A stretch of 64,000 bases of DNA, from the NCBI RefSeq assembly GCF_014109805.1, contig NZ_CP059400.1:2016001-2080000 (forward strand), in the 5' to 3' direction. Both the position numbers and the translations under genes were made by a program. This stretch comes from Legionella sp. PC1000. Its GTDB lineage: Bacteria; Pseudomonadota; Gammaproteobacteria; Legionellales; Legionellaceae. A model generated the notes under the pieces. It searched no databases. It worked only from the letters and a program-made list of their open reading frames with translations, and had not been told where the DNA came from. Positions 39,303 through 48,916 of the stretch are shown here, one piece after another. Position 1 is the stretch's first letter; each line of letters opens with the position of its first letter.

Positions 39303-39749
39303 ATGTGCTTGGGATTATTTGACTTCAGAGATTTAAGCAAGCGAGTTTTTTTATTTTTAGGGATTTGCTTTCTATCAGTTTCTTTTGCAACTGAAGTGCC
39401 AATTTATGATTTTTCGATAAAATCTTATTCCCAAAATATCAATGATTATTTTCCCTCAGACAGTAACGACTATGATACTCCTCTGTTAAAGCGAGAGTAT
39501 CAAGAGGAGCAACTGCAACAATTCTATAATCATTATTATTCTGATCATGGTGAAGGGCTTTCTCCTTGGAACGAGAAGATGGTAAATTCCGTTCTCCCTG
39601 TAGTTAAAAAAATTGAGCTGGAATTATTAGACGAATATGACAACCAAAATAAATCCGATGAAGAGCGTCACTTTGCGGAAAATTTTAAAGAACATGATGC
39701 ATGTCTGGCTAAATCATATCAAAAACAATATGGATTTACCTGCCATTGA
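39303..39749 (+). pseudogene. NlpC/P60 hydrolase, N-terminal part before a frameshift
   Basis: Carries a signal peptide (VFLFLGICFLSVSFATEV) and the N-terminal stabilising domain of SH3-containing NlpC/P60 proteins (YQEEQLQQFYNHYYSDHG, LSPWNEKMVN, ENFKEHDAC). The frame then runs into a stop. The family continues with a W-hx-hI-xNM motif, and that is found in the +1 frame (WLNHIKNNMDLPAIEGL). One extra base near 39695-39702 would explain the split. Confidence 0.7.
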
Positions 39750-40815
39750 GGGATTAAGATTTAACGAAAGGAATCGAGCTATTGCAGTAAATAATACTTT
39801 TGCACGTGCGCTTCCGGATCATGCTCCGGACTTCTTTCACTTCACTATGCCGGGCCAAGGTTTCCCGTTCGATAATTTACAAGAATCAGTTGTTTGGGCG
39901 GGAACCCCCCTCTATGTTTTCACTGTCTCACACGATAAATCTTGGTCATTAGTACTAACCCCAGATGCTTACTTTGCCTGGGTAAAAAGTTCCGATATTG
40001 CTTATGCTTCAGGCGGATTTATTGAAGAGTGGAAGCGCACCGCTAAAAAGGGCCTTGTGGCAATCACTGAAACAGAAGCAAGCATCGTGAATCAACATCA
40101 GAATTTTCAATTTGCAGGCTATATAGGTGCAGTATTTCCACTTCTTAATCGTAATGAAAATTATATTTCTATCTTGATCCCAATAAAAAATGCACATCAT
40201 CAAGCAGTGATTCAAACTGGATTTGTGAAATCGCAATCTGCAAGTCTGATGCCTCTTGAAGCCTCGAAAAAAAATATGGCTAATATTATGAAACAATTAC
40301 TAAACCGTCCTTATGGATGGGGAGGGGCTTATTTTTTTAATGATTGCTCACAAGAATTAAAGAGTATATTTACTCCGTTTGGTATTTGGCTACCGCGAAA
40401 TTCGGCTCAACAGGCAAAAATAGCTTCGGGTATTGATCTCACCCAAAATACAGTTGATGAACGAATCAGCGCCTTGAAAGTACAAGGACATCCCCTGATG
40501 ACACTTATTTACATTGGTGGTCATGTGATGCTTTACTTAGGGAATAAGTCCATAAACAATCATGAAATGGCTGCAATGACCTATCAGAATGTTTGGGGAC
40601 TTTCTCCTGAAACCAAAGATAAACGTTATATCATTGGACAATCATTGTTTTTTCCGTTGCTTAAGTATTATCCGGAAAATCCAGATGTAAGTTCGCTGGC
40701 GAATAAATCTTACTTTAAGATGATTTATCTTGATGAGCTTAGTACTAGAAGCACTACACCGGAAGCGTTTTCACGAAGCTTTATAAAACCTGATGGCCCT
40801 CATTCAATTTTATAA
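39637..40815 (+). CDS. SH3 and NlpC/P60 domain peptidoglycan hydrolase (C-terminal part)
   Basis: Main part of a periplasmic cell-wall endopeptidase. The SH3b region (ARALPDHAPDFFHF, PFDNLQESVVWAGTPLYVF) is followed by an NlpC/P60 catalytic domain. Its nucleophile cysteine is in YGWGGAYFFNDCSQELKSIF and its histidine in YIGGHVMLYLG. The true product probably begins at 39303 in another frame; residues before about 24 of this frame (MTTKINPMKSV) look non-native. Without the frameshift the protein would be about 515 residues. It leads directly into an L,D-transpeptidase gene. Confidence 0.78.
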   Translation: MTTKINPMKSVTLRKILKNMMHVWLNHIKNNMDLPAIEGLRFNERNRAIAVNNTFARALPDHAPDFFHFTMPGQGFPFDNLQESVVWAGTPLYVFTVSHDKSWSLVLTPDAYFAWVKSSDIAYASGGFIEEWKRTAKKGLVAITETEASIVNQHQNFQFAGYIGAVFPLLNRNENYISILIPIKNAHHQAVIQTGFVKSQSASLMPLEASKKNMANIMKQLLNRPYGWGGAYFFNDCSQELKSIFTPFGIWLPRNSAQQAKIASGIDLTQNTVDERISALKVQGHPLMTLIYIGGHVMLYLGNKSINNHEMAAMTYQNVWGLSPETKDKRYIIGQSLFFPLLKYYPENPDVSSLANKSYFKMIYLDELSTRSTTPEAFSRSFIKPDGPHSIL

Positions 40816-40816
40816 A

Positions 40817-41497
40817 ATGATAAAATCTAAGTTAGCATATATTTTTTTGGTATTACTTGTCTTTTTAATTTATCGATATCTACCAATAGCTAAAAGTTCT
40901 ACTGACCTTTGTATGGTTGCTCATTTACAAAATCTTCCTGATTGTTCATCCCAAGTGATTCTGGTAAATCATATAAAAGGTTTTGAAGCTGAGGTAACTG
41001 CTTGTAAAAAACATGGTCATGCATGGAAGCAAGTATGGAGCTCTTTTCCAGCAGTAGTAGGTAAGAGTGGAGTAGCTCCTTTAGGAGAGAAACGGGAAGG
41101 TGATATGAAGACACCTGCTGGTTTATACCCTTTGGGCGATGCTTTTGGCTCAGAGCCTCTAGCACTTAAAATGGATTTTAAATACATTACTGCTGATGAT
41201 AAATTTATAGATGATGTATCCCATAGTGGTTATAATACCTGGGTAAAAGGAAATACAAACGCCAAAAGTTATGAAACGATGCTCATTGATGCATATAGAA
41301 TAGGTGCGATAGTTAATTACAACATGAATCCTGTAATCCCCGGAGCAGGAAGTGCTATTTTTATACATTTATGGCGATCAATTCATTCTGGAACTTATGG
41401 ATGCATTGCTATGGATGAACCCCATCTATTAAAACTACTTCATTGGTTGGATAAAGATAAGCATCCTTATATTCTCATATCAGGTAAGTTTTCTTAA
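40817..41497 (+). CDS. L,D-transpeptidase (YkuD domain) protein
   Basis: A 226-residue membrane-anchored protein. The N-terminal helix is LAYIFLVLLVFLIYRYL. The YkuD catalytic block is IFIHLWRSIHSGTYGCIAM, with the conserved His and the nucleophile Cys. Such enzymes make 3-3 crosslinks or attach proteins to peptidoglycan, but this variant (TYGCIAM instead of SHGCIR) resembles the YafK-like branch. The start at 40817 lies one base after the NlpC/P60 stop; an ATG at 40793 would overlap. Confidence 0.82.
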   Translation: MIKSKLAYIFLVLLVFLIYRYLPIAKSSTDLCMVAHLQNLPDCSSQVILVNHIKGFEAEVTACKKHGHAWKQVWSSFPAVVGKSGVAPLGEKREGDMKTPAGLYPLGDAFGSEPLALKMDFKYITADDKFIDDVSHSGYNTWVKGNTNAKSYETMLIDAYRIGAIVNYNMNPVIPGAGSAIFIHLWRSIHSGTYGCIAMDEPHLLKLLHWLDKDKHPYILISGKFS

Positions 41498-41598
41498 GGA
41501 AAATAAGGCGGAATCCAGATAACTGATGTGGGTCAAAATACTTTAATTAGGGAAATTAGGGGTTGCACTTCAGTTCTGAATGGGTAAAGCTATGTTTT

Positions 41599-43035
41599 AT
41601 GTTTCTTTTTAGGATAAATGCCGTGTGCTATTCTAATTATTTATGTTTCTTTGCCGCTCTTTTCATGAGTCAAATAGGAAGTTCTCAAACGCTTTCAGAG
41701 AAAATAGATGGGATTATTGCGCAGAAATTGCCTCATGCAACCGTTGGTATTGTCATTAAAGAAGCAGAGACAGGGAAAGTGGTTTACAGTCGAAATGCAG
41801 ATAAATTACTTGCTCCAGCCAGCGGCATGAAGTTGCTTACTGCAGCAGCAGCGCTGTATCAATTAAAGCCAGACTATCGTTTTAGAACAACGCTTTCTCA
41901 AAAAGAACACGATTATTATATTCATTTTACCGGTTCACCGTCTTTTACGGTAGATAATTTAGCTTCTTTATTGCTTAATTTGAAAAAAAATAATTCGAAC
42001 ACGATAAAAGGAAATGTGATAATTGATAGCTCACAATACCAGGCTCCATATTATCCAAGTGGTACATCGTATGATGATTTAGGATGGTATTATGCTGCTC
42101 CAGATACAGCGGCAATATTAAATGAAAACAAAGTAGCCTATGAATTGATTAGTGCAAAAGAATTAGACAAACCTGTAACGATCACACTAAAGAAAAACCA
42201 GCCTAAAGCACTGACGCTTGTTAATGAAGTGGTCACAGTGAGTAAAGAAGAGGAAAAGGAGCATTGCAGCCTGAATCTTGAAGTGAAACCTAATAATACT
42301 ATTCGCTTATATGGCTGCAAGATGCAGGATAAAAACCCCAAATTAATAGAGCTTGCTATTCCTGATCCTTTGTTATTTGCCAAACAAGTGGTCCAAAAAA
42401 CTTTCGATAAAAATAGTATTATTTTGAAAGGAAAAATTATTTCAGGAGTATCGCCAACGGATACTCATTTTGTTGCCAGCTTTCAATCAAAAACGCTCAG
42501 TAAATTGATTATGCATATGCTGCAACAGTCCGATAATCTTTATGCAAACAGCCTTACTAAAAAATTAGGCTTTACTTTAACTGGAAAAGGAACTCATAAA
42601 GAAGGAGCATATGCTATTAAAAAAATATTATCTGAGCATACGCATCTGGATTTGTCGCAAATGGAAATCGTTGATGGTGAAGGAACGCGCTACAATTTGG
42701 TGACTCCAGAACAAATGGTGATTTTGCTTAATGACCTTTATCATGATAAAAATATGAAAACTATTTTCTTTAAAGCCTTACCGCAAGCAGGTGTTTCAGG
42801 AACTCTAAAGGATAGAATGAAGAAAACCATGCTCGAGAAAAAAGTTTATGCCAAAACGGGTTCAATGCATGATATCTCTTCATTATCTGGTTTTATCATT
42901 AATCCACATGACAAGACCTTCATTTTTTCCATTATTGTCAACGGAGTGAATAAACCTCTAGTAAAAGCCAAGTCACTTGAGGAAAAAATATTATTAGCTT
43001 TAGATGAATACAGTTTAGAGGCGAGCCCTAGCTAA
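41599..43035 (+). CDS. dacB: D-alanyl-D-alanine carboxypeptidase/endopeptidase, PBP4 (DacB) type
   Basis: About 478 residues, with a signal sequence near the N-terminus (LCFFAALFMSQIGSS). The penicillin-binding motifs are all present: SxxK in LAPASGMKLL, SxN in MLQQSDNLYAN and KTG in VYAKTGSMHD. The family is the peptidase S13/PBP4 type that trims or cleaves peptidoglycan crosslinks. A TTG at 41563 is an alternative start; neither start has a strong ribosome site. It is third in a row of cell-wall enzymes. Confidence 0.86.
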   Translation: MFLFRINAVCYSNYLCFFAALFMSQIGSSQTLSEKIDGIIAQKLPHATVGIVIKEAETGKVVYSRNADKLLAPASGMKLLTAAAALYQLKPDYRFRTTLSQKEHDYYIHFTGSPSFTVDNLASLLLNLKKNNSNTIKGNVIIDSSQYQAPYYPSGTSYDDLGWYYAAPDTAAILNENKVAYELISAKELDKPVTITLKKNQPKALTLVNEVVTVSKEEEKEHCSLNLEVKPNNTIRLYGCKMQDKNPKLIELAIPDPLLFAKQVVQKTFDKNSIILKGKIISGVSPTDTHFVASFQSKTLSKLIMHMLQQSDNLYANSLTKKLGFTLTGKGTHKEGAYAIKKILSEHTHLDLSQMEIVDGEGTRYNLVTPEQMVILLNDLYHDKNMKTIFFKALPQAGVSGTLKDRMKKTMLEKKVYAKTGSMHDISSLSGFIINPHDKTFIFSIIVNGVNKPLVKAKSLEEKILLALDEYSLEASPS

Positions 43036-43059
43036 AACCTCAATATTGTACCTTTAAGT

Positions 43060-43080
43060 ACCTAATAAAATAGGTGTTTT
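43060..43080 (+). terminator. Weak hairpin after dacB
   Basis: ACCTA, ATAAAA loop, TAGGT, then GTTTT. The stem is only 5 bp, so terminator activity is a guess. Confidence 0.3.
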
Positions 43081-43134
43081 AATCATATCGTTTTCTGGCT
43101 TATACTAAATTTATAGCCAAGGAAAAGAGTATGG

Positions 43135-43395
43135 ATGAAAAGCACATATTATAAAGCTTTCACGAATTTAACTGGGATAATCTGTTTTCTTACTGGTATT
43201 TTTGATTTATTCATCAGGTATTTCAATGCTCATTTATCAGTTGAGTTTCCTGGATATATCTTTATGAGGCCGACTACGGCTTTTGGCTTTATTTTGGCAG
43301 GCTCATCATTAATTTGTTTAAATAGGAGATTTATTCAATTTAGCCGAGTCTTAAGTAGTATTCTTTTATTATTTTCCGGGGGTTATTCTATGTGA
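43135..43395 (+). pseudogene. Diguanylate cyclase, N-terminal part before a frameshift
   Basis: 86 codons of membrane-sensor sequence (CFLTGIFDLFIRYF, MRPTTAFGFILAGSSLICL). They end just after a GGGGG tract at 43378-43382. Dropping one G joins this frame to the next as LLLFSGVILCEYILKVNLG, leading straight into the following 873-codon frame. AAGGA lies before the ATG. This is therefore the missing N-terminus of the cyclase below. Confidence 0.75.
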
Positions 43396-43435
43396 GTACA
43401 TTTTAAAGGTTAATCTAGGGATTGATACATTCTTT

Positions 43436-46057
43436 ATGAAAGTCTTTTCACTGGATTCTCATAACTACCCAGGCAATATGGCATCAAGTATTGCTTTAAG
43501 TTTTATAATTATTGCTCTGTGTTTCCTCATTATTTCATTTCATTTTTCCAATTACTGGCTTTGGTTGTGTTTATTGGGTGTTTTTTTTACCTTAAGTTTA
43601 GGATTTATTGCAACTACCAATCACTTTATTGAGTTCGCAACACATTTTGGCGTTGGACGATGGATGAGGATTTCAATTTATACTTCTTTGGGTTTGATCT
43701 TTTTAAGTTTGGCAATCATTTCCTATATTAATTCAAAGAATGTAAAGCATTCATTCGTATCCCTTCCTTTAATAACAGTTTTCGTGATTTTAAACATCAC
43801 TGTTTTGGGATGGCAGTTCACTAAAAAAAATCAGGAAAACTCGTTAAATATGTTATTACAGTTGAAAGTTGAAAATGTAGAGGATGTGGTTGAGTCGCAT
43901 ACAGCAGAGCTCGCTTCTTCATTTTCAAGAATTACTTATCGTTGGCTACATCGGCAAATTACCCCTGAAAGTGAATGGCGAGCGGATCTGATGCGCTATA
44001 TTCATGATCAGCCGGGTTACAGAGCAATCGGATGGGTTGATAACAAATATACGATACGTTGGATAGTTCCCGAAGAAGGTAATGAATTCATAAAAGAATA
44101 TGGGCTTTTTAATAATCCTGATCGACGTGGGGAAATGCTAAAAAGTGTAGCAAAAAACGAGTTACAAATAAGCTCCCAGTTTGATTTGGTTGAGGGAAAC
44201 AAAGTGATTTTACTATTTAGCCCCATGCTGAAAGAAAACTATTTCCAGGGATTTATGGTGGGGATTCTAAATACAACGGCATTTTTAAAAGATATTTTAA
44301 AAAAAATGGATATTCAAGGATATAATTTGAGTATCTATGATACTTCCGGGCTTTTATATACCAATGCCCCTCGAGATCATAAGCTTTACAAAAGTTGGAA
44401 ACACAGTATTACACTTCCCTTATATGGACAAAAGTGGAGGATCATTCTTTGGCCTTCCATTGCCCTTCACAATCAGGTTATTACTTCCTTTTTTCCCACT
44501 ATGATCTTGATCATTGGAATAGTTATGGCTCTGCTTTCTGGATTTTTAATTCATACACTGCAGTTTATAAAGGGGAACTCTGAAAAATTAAAACGAACGC
44601 AAACTGAACTCGCAAATGCACGCGAGCGTTTGCAAGGAATTATTGAAGGAAGCAGTGATTTGGTTGCCGCAATTGATTTGAATTATGATTTTATTGCATT
44701 TAATACAATGTATAAATGTGAAGTTTATCGTATTTTTAAAGTTGATTTGGAAATTGGTATGAATTTCAGATCGCTTTTACAGAAAATGAGTGTTGAAAAT
44801 CAAACAAAAGTTATGTCGCTTTGGGAAAGAGCAATGAAAGGTACTGGATTCACAGTAATTGAGTCATTTAAAGACAAACGATATGAAGGGCTAGATTTTG
44901 AAATACATTACAATCCTATCCATGATTCGGAGGGCGAACTTATTGGTGTGAGCCATTTTGCAATCAATGTTCATCAACGTATTCATAATGAAAGAAAACT
45001 TGAAGAGTCTAAAGTAGAACTGGAAAATGTAGTTAAAAGTCTTGAAATTCAAAATAAAGAGCTGGAGTTATTGAAAGAGCTAATGAGTTTATTGCAATCA
45101 AGTCTTTCTATGGACGATGCGATTGAAATAATTAAAAATTACAGTAAGCGAATTTTATCAGGAACTTCGGGGATTGTTTATCTTATTTCTTCAGACAATT
45201 TAAACCTGATTAGCAGGGTACTGAGCTGGGGGGAACCGGTTTCTAATTTATTCCTTTTTACACCTAAGGATTGCCTCTCTTTACTACGACATCAATCTTA
45301 TTATATTTCTGATACAACGGAAGGTGTTTTGTGTAACCATATTAAAAAAGGTGAAAAAAAACCTATAAGCTATGTCTGTTTGCCTTTATTTGCGCAAAAT
45401 GAAATGCTAGGATTATTTTATGTTGAATTTGGCTTAAATACAGATAACCAACGATTGATTGCGTTGGCACAAATTATCTCCGAACAGTCTGCATTAAGTA
45501 TATACAATATTAAGCTGCGTGATGTTCTAAAAACCCAATCCACTCAAGATAGTCTAACTGGTGTCTATAACCGACGCTTTTTTGAAGAGTACTTGCAAAA
45601 AGAAATTTTAAAAACTAAAAATCATCCATTCACATTTGCTCTTTTATTAATTGATATTGATTATTTTAAAAAAGTAAATGATACCTATGGCCACTTGGTA
45701 GGCGACCAGGTTCTTCTTGAGTTTGCCGCAAAAATACGTCAAATATGTCGACAAGATGATTTAATATCCCGCTGGGGTGGTGAAGAATTTATGATTTTTT
45801 TACGAATTGCTAACATGGATGCGGCCAAATCAAAAGCAGAAGCAATTCGTGAATCTATTGAAAAGTTTTCAGTTGAAATCAATCAGGAAAAACCTATTTC
45901 GGTTACCATATCAATTGGAATTGCCTTTTATCCCTATGATGGTAAAAAAATAGATGACTTAATATCAAAAGCTGATGAAGCACTTTATCAAGCAAAAAAA
46001 ATGGGCCGTAATAAAGTAGTAGCAAGCTCAAGGATGCATCAAAATAAAAATCATTAA
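43436..46057 (+). CDS. Membrane-bound diguanylate cyclase (sensor-PAS-GAF-GGDEF)
   Basis: An 873-residue frame, probably lacking its first roughly 100 residues through a frameshift upstream. Order: membrane helices of a MASE-like module (about 10-125), an extracytoplasmic CHASE-like domain (about 135-345), a membrane helix (about 350-375), PAS (about 400-510), a coiled linker, GAF (about 560-690) and GGDEF (about 700-865). The active-site motif is intact (RWGGEEFMIF). The inhibitory I-site RQDD lies five residues before it, so the enzyme should make and sense c-di-GMP. The signal is unknown. Confidence 0.85.
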   Translation: MKVFSLDSHNYPGNMASSIALSFIIIALCFLIISFHFSNYWLWLCLLGVFFTLSLGFIATTNHFIEFATHFGVGRWMRISIYTSLGLIFLSLAIISYINSKNVKHSFVSLPLITVFVILNITVLGWQFTKKNQENSLNMLLQLKVENVEDVVESHTAELASSFSRITYRWLHRQITPESEWRADLMRYIHDQPGYRAIGWVDNKYTIRWIVPEEGNEFIKEYGLFNNPDRRGEMLKSVAKNELQISSQFDLVEGNKVILLFSPMLKENYFQGFMVGILNTTAFLKDILKKMDIQGYNLSIYDTSGLLYTNAPRDHKLYKSWKHSITLPLYGQKWRIILWPSIALHNQVITSFFPTMILIIGIVMALLSGFLIHTLQFIKGNSEKLKRTQTELANARERLQGIIEGSSDLVAAIDLNYDFIAFNTMYKCEVYRIFKVDLEIGMNFRSLLQKMSVENQTKVMSLWERAMKGTGFTVIESFKDKRYEGLDFEIHYNPIHDSEGELIGVSHFAINVHQRIHNERKLEESKVELENVVKSLEIQNKELELLKELMSLLQSSLSMDDAIEIIKNYSKRILSGTSGIVYLISSDNLNLISRVLSWGEPVSNLFLFTPKDCLSLLRHQSYYISDTTEGVLCNHIKKGEKKPISYVCLPLFAQNEMLGLFYVEFGLNTDNQRLIALAQIISEQSALSIYNIKLRDVLKTQSTQDSLTGVYNRRFFEEYLQKEILKTKNHPFTFALLLIDIDYFKKVNDTYGHLVGDQVLLEFAAKIRQICRQDDLISRWGGEEFMIFLRIANMDAAKSKAEAIRESIEKFSVEINQEKPISVTISIGIAFYPYDGKKIDDLISKADEALYQAKKMGRNKVVASSRMHQNKNH

Positions 46058-46197
46058 TTAAATTTTGAGCATTTAATGGGATTATATGCGGTCGTTTGAC
46101 ATGGATCTATGACAAAATTGCGAATTCTAAGTCTTGAGTAAAAGCAAACTAGTTGCGCAACTAACTTTATTTAAAATAAATCATAAATGAGGATAAG

Positions 46198-47526
46198 ATG
46201 GAACAACGACGTATATTGGGGTTACCCGCTAGTACTTCACTTGTTATTGGCAATATGGTTGGATCTGGAATTTTTCTTTTGCCATCTTCTCTTGCATCTT
46301 TTGGCAGTATAAGCCTGTTAGGTTGGGTAATTACCGCTTTGGGTTCTATTTTATTAGCAATCATTTTTGGTAAATTAAGTCAGCGGATGCCTTTAGTCGG
46401 AGGTCTCTATGCTTATTGTCGACATCAGTTAGGTGATTTTGCTGGATATCAAGTCAGCATTGCTTATTTACTGGGTAATATCATTGGTGACGCAGCCACT
46501 GTTGTTGCTCTATTGGCCTATCTTACTATCTTTTGGCCGGCAATTCAGGCTAATCATTTTTTAGCATTTCTAGTTGGGAGCGCAATTATTTGGTGCATAG
46601 CTTTACTTAATATTATTGGTATAAAGGAAGTCAAGATTGTTCAGGTTGCCACCACAATTATTAAATTAGTTCCTATTGTGCTTGTTTCAATTGCAGGTTT
46701 ATTTCATGTGCAAGTCGCTAATCTTTCTGATTTTAATGTTTCAGGACAGTCTAATATTACTACATTAGCTAATGTTGCTATGTTAACTTTTTTTGCTTTT
46801 GCAGGATTGGAGTCAGCTACAATTCCTGCAGAAAATGTTAAAAACCCAGAAAGAACTATTTATCGGGCTACCGTGCTAGGAACTTTTATTACTGCACTTA
46901 TTTACATATTAAGTACAATAGCAATTATGGGGATGTTTTCGTCGAAATTTTTAGTGAATAACCCAGCCCCTTTTGCTGCAGCAGGTAGGGTGATTTTTGG
47001 TGAGTTAACAAATCAAATCTTTGCTTTAGCAGCTATTATTTCCTGTTTATGTACAATTATTGGTTTTTTATTCATTACAAGTCAGGCCGCTATGGCGACA
47101 GCAAGAGATGGGTTATTACCAAGTTTTCTTGCAAAATTATCGCGATATCAGACGCCTTATTGGTCAATTATTATTTCATCGTTAATTATGACGATTTTAT
47201 TGGGAATGAACTACTCCAAACTGCTGACTTCTCAGTTTACCTTGCTTGTCACCTTGTCTAATCTATGTATTTTAGTCCCCTATCTTTACACTACCGTTGC
47301 TGCTATGGTGTCCTTTCGCCAATTTAAAAAAACGGATACAAAGAGTGACTTTATCAAAGCGATGGTTATTTTTATTTTAGCTTGTGTTTATGTTTTATTT
47401 GCTATTATAGGCTCAGGTCAAGAGGTTATTTTTTATGGTATTGTCTTATTATTCATTCTAACACCTTTCTATTCATTCATGGCAGCTCCCTTTAAGAAAC
47501 CAAAATACAAGGTGCAAAATGACTAA
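46198..47526 (+). CDS. APC family amino acid permease/antiporter
   Basis: A 442-residue carrier with about 12 helices. It is of the AdiC/YjeM sort: GNMVGSGIFLLPSSLASFGS in helix 1, and FFAFAGLESATIPAENVKNP in the helix 6 region with the conserved glutamate. Likely exchanges basic or related amino acids, but the substrate cannot be assigned. Upstream is the cyclase; downstream a promoter for the acetyltransferase. Confidence 0.86.
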   Translation: MEQRRILGLPASTSLVIGNMVGSGIFLLPSSLASFGSISLLGWVITALGSILLAIIFGKLSQRMPLVGGLYAYCRHQLGDFAGYQVSIAYLLGNIIGDAATVVALLAYLTIFWPAIQANHFLAFLVGSAIIWCIALLNIIGIKEVKIVQVATTIIKLVPIVLVSIAGLFHVQVANLSDFNVSGQSNITTLANVAMLTFFAFAGLESATIPAENVKNPERTIYRATVLGTFITALIYILSTIAIMGMFSSKFLVNNPAPFAAAGRVIFGELTNQIFALAAIISCLCTIIGFLFITSQAAMATARDGLLPSFLAKLSRYQTPYWSIIISSLIMTILLGMNYSKLLTSQFTLLVTLSNLCILVPYLYTTVAAMVSFRQFKKTDTKSDFIKAMVIFILACVYVLFAIIGSGQEVIFYGIVLLFILTPFYSFMAAPFKKPKYKVQND

Positions 47527-47529
47527 AAA

Positions 47530-47558
47530 TTGATCAATTCAATGCCGCTTGATATAAT
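47530..47558 (+). promoter_or_regulatory. Sigma70-type promoter for the GNAT gene
   Basis: TTGATC (47530-47535) and TATAAT (47553-47558) with a 17-base spacer. Transcription would begin near 47565, after the first ATG at 47561, so the downstream ATG at 47594 is the likely translation start. Confidence 0.65.
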
Positions 47559-47593
47559 AAATGAATATTTATGTATGGTTAATGAGAAAAAAT

Positions 47594-48916
47594 ATGCCGC
47601 ACCCCTATATTCGTAAAGCTGAACCCGATGATTATGAGGCGATATGGAAAATATGGATGCAAGATCACGTTATCCAATGGATGTCCTTCACCAAGCAGAC
47701 CCAAGAAGAGTTTAGGTCGCATTATGCGCATATGGCAAAAACGAGCGATATCTATGTGCTTATTGATAAAATCGATGATGTAGAGAAAATTGTTGGAGTA
47801 AGACGAATTAAGTTTGGTAAAAATCAGCATCAACATATCGCAGAATATTGCTCAATGGGCATTGACAAGGATTATCAGGGCAAAGGATATGCAAAATTCT
47901 TTTATCAGGAATTTGAAAAAATCGTGCGTTTAGCAGGTATTAAAAGAATACAGTTGACTCAAAGTGGTGGAAATTTAGCAGCTTTTCATATAGCAGACAA
48001 AGATTTTTCTGAGGAAGCTGTTTTTCCTGATTGGTTGCAGCGGCGCAATAACGAGGGGAATTTTTATCTCATTGAGCGCTATATTTGTCGTTTTTTGGAT
48101 GATGAATTAGTTAAAGCCGCTTCTAAATTACCAAGCTTAAAATATGAGGAAGTTAATCCACCATTGCAGTCGGCAAATAACAACGCTATTACAGTTAAAC
48201 GGGTGAACAGTCAATATACTGCCTATTTTCAAGAAAAACCCTTACTAACTCTTGATGTTGAACCGGATAACTCTGTAATTCGACACATTGGCTTCATGTC
48301 AATCCAGCTCCATATGCCGGAACATCAGGCAGAAGCTACTCAAGCTTTGCAAAAAATTCTCACAGATATTCTGCAAGAAAATCGTGTAAAAAAAGTAGAG
48401 CTATTTACGGCTGAACCTGCGGTAGCTGAATTATGTCAAAACACTGGTTTTTTTGTTCGTGGCGAAACAATCGCTTCATATTATGATGATAAAGAAGGGT
48501 TTAAAAATGAATTAGGGGTAGAATATAGCTTCTTTAATATTACTGATGCTCAAAGTTTAATAACAGCCAAAATTGCCAATACAGAAAAGAGGGAAAGAGT
48601 ATCTTCTGCGCTTTTCAATTGCTCTGTAAAAATTAATGAATTAATCAAGAGCAAAACTTGTGATACTTTAGGTGCACGTTTTCTTGAAAATTTAATTTAC
48701 CAAATGGTTCGTGATGGTTTGGGGCCAAACAGAGTTTTTTCGCTGGACGACAAACGATGGTTGCCCTTAATCAAGGAAACACCATGTATTTTGCAGGACG
48801 ATTTAAGTCGTCTTCTGAATCGTTTGCAAGATACAGGGGCTACTTTTTTTAAATCTAACGTAGAAGAGAATACCTCCATCAATCTTATAACTAAAATAAA
48901 TAGTTTTAACGAATGA
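47594..48916 (+). CDS. GNAT family N-acetyltransferase, two-domain
   Basis: About 440 residues. The N-terminal GNAT domain (about 1-165) begins YIRKAEPDDYEAIWKIWMQD and has the acetyl-CoA loop CSMGIDKDYQGKGYAKFFY (Q/RxxGxG/A as QGKGYA). A second region (about 180-320) with RHIGFMSIQLHMPEHQAEA and VAELCQNTGFFVRGETIAS looks like a degenerate GNAT fold without the acetyl-CoA loop. The C-terminal 120 residues are helical and unassigned. The acceptor is unknown. Confidence 0.75.
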   Translation: MPHPYIRKAEPDDYEAIWKIWMQDHVIQWMSFTKQTQEEFRSHYAHMAKTSDIYVLIDKIDDVEKIVGVRRIKFGKNQHQHIAEYCSMGIDKDYQGKGYAKFFYQEFEKIVRLAGIKRIQLTQSGGNLAAFHIADKDFSEEAVFPDWLQRRNNEGNFYLIERYICRFLDDELVKAASKLPSLKYEEVNPPLQSANNNAITVKRVNSQYTAYFQEKPLLTLDVEPDNSVIRHIGFMSIQLHMPEHQAEATQALQKILTDILQENRVKKVELFTAEPAVAELCQNTGFFVRGETIASYYDDKEGFKNELGVEYSFFNITDAQSLITAKIANTEKRERVSSALFNCSVKINELIKSKTCDTLGARFLENLIYQMVRDGLGPNRVFSLDDKRWLPLIKETPCILQDDLSRLLNRLQDTGATFFKSNVEENTSINLITKINSFNE

